From assembly GCF_029543085.1 (NCBI RefSeq), contig NZ_CP119967.1, forward strand, positions 3,436,501 to 3,500,500: a DNA stretch of 64,000 nucleotides, written 5' to 3'. Below are positions 33,658-41,682 of the stretch, piece after piece. The stretch comes from Pseudomonas sp. A34-9 (GTDB taxonomy: Bacteria > Pseudomonadota > Gammaproteobacteria > Pseudomonadales > Pseudomonadaceae). Every line of letters begins with the position of its first letter. Position 1 is the stretch's first letter. The translations under genes and the position numbers were made by a program. Below the pieces are notes generated by a model. It ran no database searches, had not been told where the DNA came from, and was given only the letters and a program-made list of their open reading frames with translations.

Positions 33658-34551
33658 ATGTTGGGTCAACTGCACGACGTGGATTTGCAACTGTTGCGCC
33701 TGTTTGTACGGGTGGTCGAGTGCGGTGGTTTCAGTGCAGCCCAAGGGGATCTGGGCCTGAGCCAGTCGAGCATCAGCCAGCAAATGGCCAAACTGGAAAC
33801 CCGCCTCGGCTATCGCCTGTGCAGTCGCGGCAAGGGCGGTTTCAGTGTCACGCCCAAGGGTGAGCAGTTGCTGATCGCGGTGCGCACGTTGTTTGAATCG
33901 ATTGAAACGTTCCGCCATCAATCCAACGGTGTTGCCGGACGCTTGATCGGTGAAGTGCGCCTGGGGATCTCCGAGTCGGTCGATCAGTCGGTGTTGCAGC
34001 GAGTGGCGCTGGCGATCCGACGCTTTCGCGAGCGCGACGAGTCTGTACGCATCGAACTGATCAGTGCCATGCCCGGCGAAATGGAACGGCTGCTGTTGCA
34101 GCAGCGACTGGATCTGGCGATCGGCTATTTCTCGCAAGTGCAAAGTGCCTTCGACTATCGCCAGTTGTTCAGCGAAACCCAGCATTTGTACTGCGCTGCC
34201 GGCCATCCCTTGTTTACCGATGTAGCGCCGAGTGATGCCGCCCTGCAGGCCTGCGACCGAGTCGATCACCCCTATCGGTTTTTGCGCAGCGACGAACCGT
34301 TTCAGGGCAAGGTCTGCTCGGCGCGGTCGGAGCAGGTTGAAGGCACGCTGACCTTTATTCTGTCCGGCAAACATGTCGGTTATCTGCCGGATCACTATGC
34401 GCGCAGCTGGCAAGCCAAGGGCCTGCTGCGGCCAATCCGCGAGGGCGAGTTGAGTTTCGAGGTGGCGTTTCATCTGGCCCGGCATCGGGCGCAGGTGCCG
34501 GGGGATGCGCAAAAAGCCTTTGAAGAGGATCTGCTCGCAGCGTTCTCCTGA
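33658..34551 (+). CDS. LysR-family regulator, divergent from the agmatinase operon
   Basis: This 297-residue LysR-type regulator has an N-terminal winged helix (LQLLRLFVRVVECGGFSAAQ, LSQSSISQQMAKLETRLGYRL) and a periplasmic-binding-protein-like effector domain from about residue 90. It is divergent from the PotF-like/ureohydrolase operon across a 99-bp AT-rich control region, the usual LysR arrangement, so it probably activates that operon in response to the guanidino or amine substrate. A position similar to GbuR of P. aeruginosa supports this. The ATG at 33658 is one of two adjacent in-frame starts (GTG at 33655). Confidence 0.85.
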   Translation: MLGQLHDVDLQLLRLFVRVVECGGFSAAQGDLGLSQSSISQQMAKLETRLGYRLCSRGKGGFSVTPKGEQLLIAVRTLFESIETFRHQSNGVAGRLIGEVRLGISESVDQSVLQRVALAIRRFRERDESVRIELISAMPGEMERLLLQQRLDLAIGYFSQVQSAFDYRQLFSETQHLYCAAGHPLFTDVAPSDAALQACDRVDHPYRFLRSDEPFQGKVCSARSEQVEGTLTFILSGKHVGYLPDHYARSWQAKGLLRPIREGELSFEVAFHLARHRAQVPGDAQKAFEEDLLAAFS

Positions 34552-34560
34552 GACATCTCC

Positions 34561-34609
34561 CTGTAGGAGCTGCCGCAGGCTGCGATCTTTTGCTCTTAAA
34601 AGATCGCCA
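34561..34609. repeat. Single REP element
   Basis: TGTAGGAGCTGCCGCAGGCT followed by GCGATCTTTTGCTC and a short inverted AAAAGATCGC. It lies after the LysR gene and before the permease gene. Confidence 0.75.
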
Positions 34610-34768
34610 CCTCGTTTCACTCGACAGCGCCTGCACCGGCGTTTACCGCTAGCGGCCAATAAAACCTGACCTTTCAGGCAGTTATTGCTCGTTGCCCTCG
34701 CCGCCCTCTTCCGGCATCCTGCGCCTCCATTTTCTGACCCGGCCCCGCCTCGCGGCGCGCAAAACACC

Positions 34769-36235
34769 ATGACCGCCTCTGAAAAAGCCCCGCGCAACAA
34801 CGACCTGATCTATGGTCTCAACGACCGCCCGCACCTGACCGCCACCGTATTTGCCGCGCTGCAACACGTGTTGGCGAGCTTCGTCGGCATTATCACCCCG
34901 ACCCTGATCATGGGCGGCGCCCTCGGTCTGCATAGTGAAATCCCCTACCTGATCAGTATGGCGCTGTTCGTTTCCGGCCTCGGCACCTTCGTCCAGGCCA
35001 AGCGCTTCGGCCCGGTCGGTTCGGGATTGTTGTGCCTGCAAGGCACCAGTTTTTCCTTTATCAGCGTGATTCTCAGCGCCGGTTTCATGGTCAAGGCGCG
35101 CGGTGGCGGCACCGATGAAATTCTCTCGACGATCTTCGGCGTGTGTTTTTTCGCCGCGTTCATCGAAGTGGTGCTGAGTCAGTTCATCGGCAAACTGCGC
35201 ATGCTGATCACCCCGGTGGTCACCGGCACCATCATCACGTTGATGGGCCTGTCGCTGATCAAAGTGGCAATGACCGACATTGCCGGCGGTTTCGGCGCGC
35301 CGGATCTGGGGGCTGCCAGCCATCTCTTTCTGGCAGCGCTGGTGATCGGCACCATCGTCGTGCTGAACCGCGTCGACGTGCCGTTTCTGCGCCTGGGCGC
35401 GATCGTTATCGGCCTCACTCTGGGTTATGTGGTTGCGTGGCTGATGGGCACCGTGGATTTCGCCTCGATGCCCGAGGTGCCGCTGGTCAGCGTGCCGGTG
35501 CCGTTCAAGTACGGTTTCAACTTCGACTGGGTGGCGTTCGTGCCGGTGGCGGTGATTTTCCTCGTGTCGCCGCTGGAAGCTGCCGGTGACCTGACAGCCA
35601 ACTCGATGATCTCCCGGCAACCGGTCAAAGGCCCGCTGTACATCCGCCGAATCAAATCCGGCCTGCTCGCCGACGGCCTCAACTCGGCGATGGCTGCCGT
35701 GTTCAACAGCATGCCAATGGTGACCTTCGCGCAGAACAACGGCGTGATTCAGCTCACCGGCGTGGCCAGCCGCTACGTCGCCTTCTTCATTGCCGGTCTG
35801 CTGGTGCTGCTGGGGCTGTTCCCGATGATCGGCGCGGTGCTGCAGTTGATGCCCAAACCGGTACTGGGTGGCGCCGAACTGGTGATGTTCGGCACCGTCG
35901 CGGTGGCCGGCATCAAGATCCTTGCCGAGGCGGGCCTGCATCGGCGCAACATGCTGATCGTGGCGATTTCGCTAGGCATGGGCCTGGGCATTGCGGCGGT
36001 CCCGGAAGTGTTGCGCGAGCTGCCGCAAGCGCTGCGCAACATCTTCGAATCGCCGATCACCGTCGGTGCGTTGTGCGCTATCGTGCTGAACATCTTTCTG
36101 CCGGAAGAATTCATCGAGCTGGAAGAAGACGATTTCGACCCGGAAGCTTCTATTCTTCAGGTCATGGAAAACCCGGACATGCCGGCCAAAGGTGAACCTG
36201 CTCCGGCGGCGGCTGTCGCACAGTTGAACCGCTAA
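34769..36235 (+). CDS. NCS2-family xanthine/uracil permease
   Basis: This 488-residue permease has about 14 membrane segments. NCS2 landmarks are GSGLLCLQGTSFSF in helix 3, SPLEAAGDLTANS carrying the substrate-contacting Glu in helix 8, and the NAT signature QNNGVIQLT in helix 10. The family imports purines (xanthine, uric acid) or uracil with protons. The sequence resembles the xanthine/uracil branch (UacT/XanP-like) more than UraA, but substrate is not certain. The ATG at 34769 is chosen because the upstream extension is Pro/Ala-rich and lacks homology. A terminator follows the stop by about 20 bp. Confidence 0.82.
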   Translation: MTASEKAPRNNDLIYGLNDRPHLTATVFAALQHVLASFVGIITPTLIMGGALGLHSEIPYLISMALFVSGLGTFVQAKRFGPVGSGLLCLQGTSFSFISVILSAGFMVKARGGGTDEILSTIFGVCFFAAFIEVVLSQFIGKLRMLITPVVTGTIITLMGLSLIKVAMTDIAGGFGAPDLGAASHLFLAALVIGTIVVLNRVDVPFLRLGAIVIGLTLGYVVAWLMGTVDFASMPEVPLVSVPVPFKYGFNFDWVAFVPVAVIFLVSPLEAAGDLTANSMISRQPVKGPLYIRRIKSGLLADGLNSAMAAVFNSMPMVTFAQNNGVIQLTGVASRYVAFFIAGLLVLLGLFPMIGAVLQLMPKPVLGGAELVMFGTVAVAGIKILAEAGLHRRNMLIVAISLGMGLGIAAVPEVLRELPQALRNIFESPITVGALCAIVLNIFLPEEFIELEEDDFDPEASILQVMENPDMPAKGEPAPAAAVAQLNR

Positions 36236-36253
36236 CGTCTGGCCTTTGATAGA

Positions 36254-36287
36254 AAGGGCTGAGCCGGTGACGGTTCAGCCCTTTTTT
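36254..36287 (+). terminator. Rho-independent terminator of the permease gene
   Basis: AAGGGCTGA and TCAGCCCTT arms with a GCC/GGT inner pair enclose GGTGAC, followed by six T residues. Confidence 0.85.
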
Positions 36288-36302
36288 GTTGAGAGACTGT
36301 TT

Positions 36303-36776
36303 ATGCGCCGTTTTCAAGCCGTCATTCTGTCACTGCTCCTGCTGTCCCTCAGCGCCTGTGCGCTATTCCCCAACCGTGATCCGGTGAACATCAACGTGGT
36401 CGGCCTGGAGCCGTTGCCGAGTCAGGATCTGGAAGTGCGCTTCGCCCTGAAAATTCGCGTACAGAACCCCAATGAGACGGCCATCGACTACAACGGCATC
36501 GCCCTGGATCTGGAGGTCAACGGCCATTCGCTGGCCTCGGGCGTGAGCGATCAGAGCGGTTCGATCCCGCGTTTTTCCGAAACCATTGTCAGCGTGCCGG
36601 TGAGCATTTCCGCGTTCTCGGTCCTGCGCCAGACGCTGGGGCTGAGCCAGACGCAAACCCTCAATAACCTGCCCTACGTGCTGCGCGGCAAGCTTGCCGG
36701 CGGTCTGTTTGGCACCATGCGCTTCGTCGACAGCGGCAAGCTCAGCCTGCCCAAGGCCACTGCCGCTACCTGGTAA
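36303..36776 (+). CDS. LEA14-like (WHy domain) lipoprotein
   Basis: This 157-residue protein has a lipoprotein signal peptide (AVILSLLLLSLSACAL, lipobox SLSAC with Cys at about 19). A single LEA_2/WHy domain follows: VNINVVGLEPLPSQDLEVRF, IRVQNPNETAIDYNGIALDLEVNG and SGSIPRFSETIVSVPV. WHy domains occur in desiccation and stress proteins and fold as a beta-sandwich. The protein should be lipid-anchored in the outer or inner membrane. It starts 16 bp after the permease terminator and is monocistronic. Its specific role is unknown. Confidence 0.85.
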   Translation: MRRFQAVILSLLLLSLSACALFPNRDPVNINVVGLEPLPSQDLEVRFALKIRVQNPNETAIDYNGIALDLEVNGHSLASGVSDQSGSIPRFSETIVSVPVSISAFSVLRQTLGLSQTQTLNNLPYVLRGKLAGGLFGTMRFVDSGKLSLPKATAATW

Positions 36777-36829
36777 AAATGCGCTAGCCTGCTTCGTTCC
36801 TGAAAGACACTCATGGAGGCTGCAGGTTT

Positions 36830-37375
36830 ATGGAAGACACACCGACGCTGTACACCGAACGACTGATCCTGCGCCCATTGCAATTGACCGATGCCGAGTC
36901 CGTGCAACGCGAATTTGCGCATTGGGACGTGGTGCGATATCTGAATGCGGCCGTGCCATGGCCGTACCCGGACGATGGCGCCCTCACCTATCTGCGCGAC
37001 ATTGCCTTGCCGGCGGTGGCGGCCGGCAAGGAATGGCATTGGACGATTCGTCTCAAGTCCGCACCTGAACAGTTGATCGGCAATATCAGCCTGATGGATC
37101 AAGCGGACAACCATCGCGGTTTCTGGCTGGCGCCGGCGTGGCAAGGTCAGGGGTTTATGACCGAGGCGAGCGCAGCGGTGACCGATTACTGGTTCAACGT
37201 ACTTCAACGGCCAGTGATGCGCGTGCCCAAAGCAGCGCCGAACCTGGGCTCTCGCAGGCTCTCGGAGCGCGCCGGGATGCGCTTGATTCGGACCGATGAA
37301 GACGATTTCGTCGGTGGGCGTTTTCCTCGGGAGATTTGGGAAATCACCCGCGAAGAGTGGCTAAAGCACCACTGA
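36830..37375 (+). CDS. RimJ/RimL-type GNAT N-acetyltransferase
   Basis: The 181-residue protein starts with the TERLILRPLQLTDAESVQ block of RimJ/RimL-like acetyltransferases. It contains a GFWLAPAWQGQGFMTEA acetyl-CoA-binding motif and ends with SRRLSERAGMRLIR. The family acetylates ribosomal-protein N-termini or small amines. GGAGG lies close before the ATG. It follows the lipoprotein gene by 53 bp on the same strand but a shared transcript is not certain. The substrate is unknown. Confidence 0.82.
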   Translation: MEDTPTLYTERLILRPLQLTDAESVQREFAHWDVVRYLNAAVPWPYPDDGALTYLRDIALPAVAAGKEWHWTIRLKSAPEQLIGNISLMDQADNHRGFWLAPAWQGQGFMTEASAAVTDYWFNVLQRPVMRVPKAAPNLGSRRLSERAGMRLIRTDEDDFVGGRFPREIWEITREEWLKHH

Positions 37376-37399
37376 TTTCCAGACACACCACCAATCCAA

Positions 37400-37499
37400 T
37401 GTAGGAGCTGCCGGAGGCTGCGATCTTTTGATTTTGATCTTGAAAAGCAAAAGCAAAAGATCGTCCGATCGCGGCCCGAGCCTTCGGCAGCTCCTACAG
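37400..37499. repeat. Inverted REP pair with a truncated insert
   Basis: TGTAGGAGCTGCCGGAGGCT at the left and AGCCTTCGGCAGCTCCTACA at the right. The middle carries GATCTTTTGATTTTGATCTT and AAAAGATCG repeats, suggesting several partial REP copies between the acetyltransferase and the nitrilase. Confidence 0.8.
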
Positions 37500-37518
37500 G
37501 GGTCACGAAGACAGTGGG

Positions 37519-38442
37519 TTATGTGTTAAAGCGCACACCCGGTTTTGCCCGTTCATCCACGCTCAACTCAAACACATCCGGCCGCGCATAATGGCCGACC
37601 ACATCGTAGTCATAACGTGCGCGCACCAGTTCATCGGTGTCGATTTCAGCCGTGAGCAACCCCGCCTCCCCGCGCAACGGCCCCGCCAGCACATCGCCCA
37701 TCGGCCCGACGATCACGCTGCCGCCGGCAATCAGCGGGCGATCCGCTGGCCAATTGGCGATTTCCACGCCCAGTTCATTCGGCGAGGCCTGCACCTGGCA
37801 CGCACTGACTACAAAGCAGCGGCCTTCATGGGCGATGTGGCGCATGCTGACCTGCCACATTTCCCGCTCGTCCACAGTCGGTGCGCACCACACTTCAATG
37901 CCTTTGGCATACATCGCCGTGCGCAGCAGCGGCATCATGTTTTCCCAGCACACCACGGCGCCGAGCTTGCCAACCCGGGTGTCGAACACCGGCAAAGTCG
38001 AGCCGTCGCCCTTGCCCCAGATCAACCGTTCGGTGCCGGTGGGCATCAGTTTGCGGTGTTTGCCGACGAGGCCGGCCTGCGGGTCGAAATACAGCGCGGT
38101 GCAATACAGCGTGCTGCCGGAGCGTTCGATCACACCGATCACCAGATTGGCCCCGGTGCGCGCCGACAGATCGGCCAGTGCTTGCGTCTCGGGCCCCGGC
38201 ACGTCGATCGCATTGGCGAAGTAACGGGCATAGGCTTCACGCCCCTCGGGCAGGCGATAACCTAATTGTGTGCCGAAACCCTCGCCTTTCGGATAACCGC
38301 CCAACAGGGCTTCCGGCATCACTACCAGCGCCGCACCGGACTCGCTGATCGCGCCTTCCCAACTCAAAATCTGTTCCAGAGTGGCAGCTTTGCCGTCGGG
38401 CAATGCGCCGATTTGCAGCGCAGCAACAATCGATTTGGCCAT
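37519..38442 (-). CDS. Nitrilase (carbon-nitrogen hydrolase)
   Basis: The 307-residue enzyme has the complete nitrilase triad: Glu44 in [11 protein letters not shown], Lys131 in [16 protein letters not shown] and Cys165 in [10 protein letters not shown]. The length and the CWENMMPL context fit true nitrilases (EC 3.5.5) rather than amidase-type relatives. It hydrolyses nitriles to acids and ammonia. AAGGAAT lies about 8 bases before the ATG. A LysR regulator is divergent from it across 84 bp and is its likely controller. The natural substrate could be an arylaceto- or aliphatic nitrile. Confidence 0.85.
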   Translation of the reverse strand: MAKSIVAALQIGALPDGKAATLEQILSWEGAISESGAALVVMPEALLGGYPKGEGFGTQLGYRLPEGREAYARYFANAIDVPGPETQALADLSARTGANLVIGVIERSGSTLYCTALYFDPQAGLVGKHRKLMPTGTERLIWGKGDGSTLPVFDTRVGKLGAVVCWENMMPLLRTAMYAKGIEVWCAPTVDEREMWQVSMRHIAHEGRCFVVSACQVQASPNELGVEIANWPADRPLIAGGSVIVGPMGDVLAGPLRGEAGLLTAEIDTDELVRARYDYDVVGHYARPDVFELSVDERAKPGVRFNT

Positions 38443-38526
38443 GGCGGGGATTCCTTAAGGTTCAGTGGTTGCTGATTCTGCGGCGCCACGCGATCATGAA
38501 TAAAGCCCCGATCACTGCTGAATGAT

Positions 38527-39435
38527 ATGAGCCAAATGAATATCGCCACGATCGACCTCAACCTGCTGAAAGTCTTTGAAGCCCTGCATGAAGAGTCCAG
38601 CGCCAGCCGCGCGGCGTTGCGTCTGGGCGTCACGCAATCGGCCGTCAGTGCGGCGTTGCGCCGGTTGCGCGAGTTTTACGGCGATCAATTGTTCGTGCGC
38701 ACCGGGCGTGGGCTGGCACCGACGCTCAAAGCCAATCAATTGAAACCGGTGGTCAGCGACGCGCTGAACAAATGCCGGCAGACTCTGGCGATGGTCGACC
38801 CGACGGCCAATCAATACGATGGCCGCTCGGTCACGCTGGGGTTGTCGGATGACTTCGAGATTGCCTACGGCCGTCGCCTGATCGAGGAAATTGCCCGCAG
38901 CGCACCGAGGCTGCGGGTGATCTTCCGACAGACTCACAGCCAGATCGTCGCCCGCGCGCTGATGGAGCGCAGCATCGATCTGGCGATTACTGCCGGTGGC
39001 TTTGCCGAGCGCTTGCTCAGCCGTCAGGTGTTGGGCGAAGGTGGCTATGCGTGTCTGGTCGATCCGGCGAGCCTTGCGCCCGGCCAGCAGCAGATTGATC
39101 TTGAGGCGTTCGTTGCCCGCGAGCACATTCTGGTGTCGTCCGGCGGGTTTATCGGGATTACCGATGAGGGGTTGGCGGCGCTGGGCCGGAGCCGACGGGT
39201 GTGCGCCTCGACCACGCATTTCGCCGCGCTGCCGTATCTGCTCAAGGGCAGCCGGGCGGTGGCGACGATTCCGACGCATGCCGCCGAGAGCATCGCAGCA
39301 CTCAGCGGTCTGGCGCTGCTGCCCTGCCCGCTGCAGTTGCCGCGGTATCCGGTCGAACTGGGCTGGCGCACCAGCACGCAGATCGATCCGGTGGTGGTCA
39401 AAGTGCGTGAAGCGATTGCCGCGACGTTCAGGTGA
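38527..39435 (+). CDS. LysR-family regulator, divergent from the nitrilase gene
   Basis: The 302-residue LysR-type regulator has its winged helix at the N-terminus (LNLLKVFEALHEESSASRAA, VTQSAVSAALRRLREFYGDQ) and an effector domain beyond residue 90 (VTLGLSDDFEIAYGRRL). It faces the nitrilase gene, and the shared 84-bp spacer should contain its operator. No strong ribosome binding site precedes either of the two in-frame ATG codons (38527 and 38536). The domain pattern resembles regulators of the NodD/PcpR branch. The inducer is unknown. Confidence 0.85.
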   Translation: MSQMNIATIDLNLLKVFEALHEESSASRAALRLGVTQSAVSAALRRLREFYGDQLFVRTGRGLAPTLKANQLKPVVSDALNKCRQTLAMVDPTANQYDGRSVTLGLSDDFEIAYGRRLIEEIARSAPRLRVIFRQTHSQIVARALMERSIDLAITAGGFAERLLSRQVLGEGGYACLVDPASLAPGQQQIDLEAFVAREHILVSSGGFIGITDEGLAALGRSRRVCASTTHFAALPYLLKGSRAVATIPTHAAESIAALSGLALLPCPLQLPRYPVELGWRTSTQIDPVVVKVREAIAATFR

Positions 39436-39439
39436 GGCG

Positions 39440-39694
39440 TTACTTGTTGGCGGCCATCAGTCGATTGACTTCACTGCGAACCATGTTGGCGAACTCCGGC
39501 GGCGACATGCCGTCCAGTTCCGCGCGGACCCACTCAGCCCATTTGCCTTTGCGCTTGCCGCGCTCGCCGAACAAACGCGCGGCTTCGCCTTTGGCTTTGC
39601 CCAGATTGTTCTGCCAGAGTTCGAACAGACGGGATTTCTCGTCTTCCAGCGCGGCGCGCTCTGCGAGTGATTTGTCGGCCAGATTGAAACTCAT
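39440..39694 (-). CDS. Conserved hypothetical protein, 84 residues
   Basis: This is a small soluble, highly charged helical protein (AERAALEDEKSRLFELWQNN, KAKGEAARLFGERGKRKG, PPEFANMVRSEVNRLMAANK). No signal peptide, membrane segment or metal motif is visible. AGGA lies about 8 bases before the ATG at 39694. It ends 4 bp from the stop of the LysR gene (convergent). I do not recognise a named family. The composition suggests a protein- or nucleic-acid-binding helical bundle. Confidence 0.65.
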   Translation of the reverse strand: MSFNLADKSLAERAALEDEKSRLFELWQNNLGKAKGEAARLFGERGKRKGKWAEWVRAELDGMSPPEFANMVRSEVNRLMAANK

Positions 39695-39848
39695 GGGGAA
39701 TTATCCTGCTGCGTAAAATGGCGACATCTTACACGCTCGGCAGAAATCTCCCGCGCAGGTTTTTCTTTCTGGCCTAAATTCAGTGCAACTTTTCCGTAAG
39801 CGCCACACTCCATTGATCACTGTCCATTCAACTGCAAGGAGTCACCCA

Positions 39849-40166
39849 ATGGCCCGTAAATCCGCCGTGCAAGCCGCCGAAGATCAAATCAAGGATCAGG
39901 CCTTCAGCGAACTTCAGGCTCTGATCGAAGAGTCCGACAAACTGCTCAAGAGCAGCGCCTCACTGGTCGGCGAAGAAGCGGAAACGCTGCGCGGACAAAT
40001 CGCCCTGAAACTGCAACAGGCTCTGGATTCCGTGTCGAGCGTGCGTGATCGCACCAAACCGGCGGTCGATGCCACTGAAAGCTACATTGGCGGCCATCCG
40101 TGGCAGACCGTGGCAATCTCCGCCGGTTTCGGTCTGGTGGTCGGCTTGCTGCTCGGCCGTCGCTGA
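39849..40166 (+). CDS. DUF883 (ElaB/YgaM/YqjD-type) ribosome-associated membrane protein
   Basis: The 105-residue protein has a long N-terminal amphipathic helical region (about 10-80) and one C-terminal membrane helix ending GLVVGLLLGRR. This is the DUF883/YqjD layout. In E. coli such proteins are tail-anchored in the inner membrane and bind ribosomes in stationary phase under RpoS control. AAGGAG lies 8 bases before the ATG. The IS3-family element begins 7 bp after the stop codon and separates the gene from the terminator at 41493, which may alter its mRNA end. Confidence 0.85.
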   Translation: MARKSAVQAAEDQIKDQAFSELQALIEESDKLLKSSASLVGEEAETLRGQIALKLQQALDSVSSVRDRTKPAVDATESYIGGHPWQTVAISAGFGLVVGLLLGRR

Positions 40167-40204
40167 TTCAAAGTGTCTAGTCCTGAAATAGGTTTACACC
40201 TGTT

Positions 40205-41011
40205 TCACCCCAACGCCCGATGCACCGCATCGGGCGTTTTGTATTTTAAGGACAGGTGCGGGCGTTCCTGGTTGTAGATCAGGATCGCTTGTCGCACCAT
40301 TTGCTCCGCTTGCGCCAAGTCTGTCGGCCGGTGGAGTAATAGTTCTGTTTTCAAGATGCCGTTGACCCGCTCTGCCAAGGCGTTTTGGTAGCAGTCGTAG
40401 CCATCCGTCATCGAACACGTGATGCCATGCTTGGCGTGGAGCTTTTGATACAGCGCCGAGCAGTACTGGACTCCTCGATCCGAGTGGTGGACCAGTTTCT
40501 GACGTGTTCGACGTGCCTTTAACGCCATGCGTAAGGCTTGGGCCACCGAGTCGGCATGCAGGCTGCCATGCACGTGATAACCGACAATTTTTCTTGAGAA
40601 GGCATCTGTGACCAGGCTCAGGTAGACCGGATCGTCACGCTGGGTGGACAGGTAAGTAATATCGGCCACCCAGACCTGTTCCGGACCGGTTGCAACGACT
40701 TGCTGCGGACCTGGCTTTAGCAGATTGGGATGGCAGCGAAAGTGATGATGGCTGTCGGTCGTCTTGTGATAGGCCCGTTTCCTGCGAACCAACTGCCGGT
40801 GCTCGCGCAGCACTTCAAACAAGCGATCCCGGCCAACATGCAACTCAGGTTTCTCACGCTCCGCGTGCATCAATGACTGGAGCTTGCGTGCGCCAATGCA
40901 GGGTTGGCGCACTCGGATTGCCTGCACAAACTTGATGAGTTTCTGATCTTGATCGACTCGCGCCCGATAGACGCGATCACGCTTGTAAAAGGCTTGGCGA
41001 CTGATCCCCAT
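40205..41011 (-). CDS. IS3-family transposase OrfB (DDE integrase core)
   Basis: This 268-residue reading frame holds the HTH_21 segment (RVDQDQKLIKFVQAIR, IGARKLQSLMH) and the rve integrase core. The catalytic triad is DITYL, HHSDRGVQYCS and the Glu in ALAERVNGILKTE. After the -1 shift the fusion protein reads RQVVAQTQTLSVSRACQF before the OrfB methionine. The active transposase is therefore probably the OrfAB fusion. Independent OrfB initiation at 41011 has no strong ribosome binding site. Confidence 0.9.
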   Translation of the reverse strand: MGISRQAFYKRDRVYRARVDQDQKLIKFVQAIRVRQPCIGARKLQSLMHAEREKPELHVGRDRLFEVLREHRQLVRRKRAYHKTTDSHHHFRCHPNLLKPGPQQVVATGPEQVWVADITYLSTQRDDPVYLSLVTDAFSRKIVGYHVHGSLHADSVAQALRMALKARRTRQKLVHHSDRGVQYCSALYQKLHAKHGITCSMTDGYDCYQNALAERVNGILKTELLLHRPTDLAQAEQMVRQAILIYNQERPHLSLKYKTPDAVHRALG

Positions 41012-41034
41012 AAACTGGCAAGCCCTGCTGACAC

Positions 41035-41430
41035 TCAGGGTTTGGGTTTGCGCAACGACTTGCCGGGCCGCTTTTTTACAATGGATACGCCGTAGTCATT
41101 CTTCAAGACATCAACCACATCTTCAAAGAATTTGGCTTTCTGATTTGCTAGTGCCAGTTGCTCCTCAAGCTCTTTGATTCTCTGCTCGGGGGTCAAAGGC
41201 AAAGTTGGCTCGTCCATCGGTCGAGTCCTCTGCGTACGAATGGAGGCGCCTTGGCTCCAATCTTGTCGACCATGCTTGCGTAACCAGACCAACACCGTCG
41301 ATCGACCCTGAATCCCATAACGCCGTTGAGCCTCTTTATAACTCAACTCGCCTTTTTCTACTTGGTCGACAACCGACAATTTAAAAGTCAGCGTGTAATC
41401 GCGCTGACTACGTTTTGCGCCCGTATCCAT
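41035..41430 (-). CDS. IS3-family transposase OrfA (HTH)
   Basis: The 131-residue OrfA has an N-terminal helix-turn-helix (TLTFKLSVVDQVEKGELSYK, RYGIQGRSTVLVWLRKHG) and a leucine-zipper-like coiled coil (TPEQRIKELEEQLALANQKA). It binds the terminal repeats and regulates transposition. Near its end VKKRP is encoded by GTA-AAA-AAG, which includes the A6G slippery heptamer used for -1 frameshifting into orfB. Its coding start is 27 bp from the right inverted repeat. Confidence 0.9.
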   Translation of the reverse strand: MDTGAKRSQRDYTLTFKLSVVDQVEKGELSYKEAQRRYGIQGRSTVLVWLRKHGRQDWSQGASIRTQRTRPMDEPTLPLTPEQRIKELEEQLALANQKAKFFEDVVDVLKNDYGVSIVKKRPGKSLRKPKP

Positions 41431-41492
41431 TGCACCTTCCTGATAAAAAGCCAGAAGGTGTAAACCTTATCCAGGACGAGACAAAGACGAAA

Positions 41493-41524
41493 AAAAAGGC
41501 GAACCCGCTGGGTTCGCCTTTTTT
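41493..41524. terminator. Bidirectional terminator displaced by the insertion sequence
   Basis: AAAGGCGAACCC and GGGTTCGCCTTT arms with a GCT loop are flanked by A8 and T6 tracts. It lies immediately beyond the insertion. It probably originally ended the DUF883 transcript and may also serve the minus-strand reductase gene. Confidence 0.85.
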
Positions 41525-41564
41525 ATGCCTGCGTGATTTAGGCGACTCCAGGCTTGCAAAACCT

Positions 41565-41670
41565 GAGTTCAGCTCGATCTTTCACGTCGGCGCACATCCC
41601 CCATTCACCGCGGTCAGACCCCTCTCCCTCGGGGCGGTCCGACGTTTCGGGAGGGCCAGGGTGAGGGGCT
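41565..41670. repeat. Dispersed ~100-bp repeat family, copy 2 (minus orientation)
   Basis: GAGTTCAGCTCGATCTTTCA / GTCGGCG / CGGTCAGACCCCTCTCCCTC / CCAGGGTGAGGGGC has the same block order as 28851-28938. About 12 bp are altered and the terminal palindrome is damaged. Confidence 0.6.
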
Positions 41671-41682
41671 TTCGATCTTTGA

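Larger units (their letters stand above)
40174..41483 (-). mobile_element. Complete IS3-family insertion sequence, 1310 bp
   Basis: Imperfect 27-bp terminal inverted repeats lie at 40174-40200 (begins TGTCTAGTCCTG, ends GGTTTACACC) and 41457-41483 (its inverted counterpart). AAG flanks both ends as a 3-bp target duplication. Inside are orfA and orfB on the minus strand, with a slippery AAAAAAG at 41071-41077. Both frames are intact, so the element looks potentially active. It sits between the DUF883 gene and a terminator. Confidence 0.9.
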
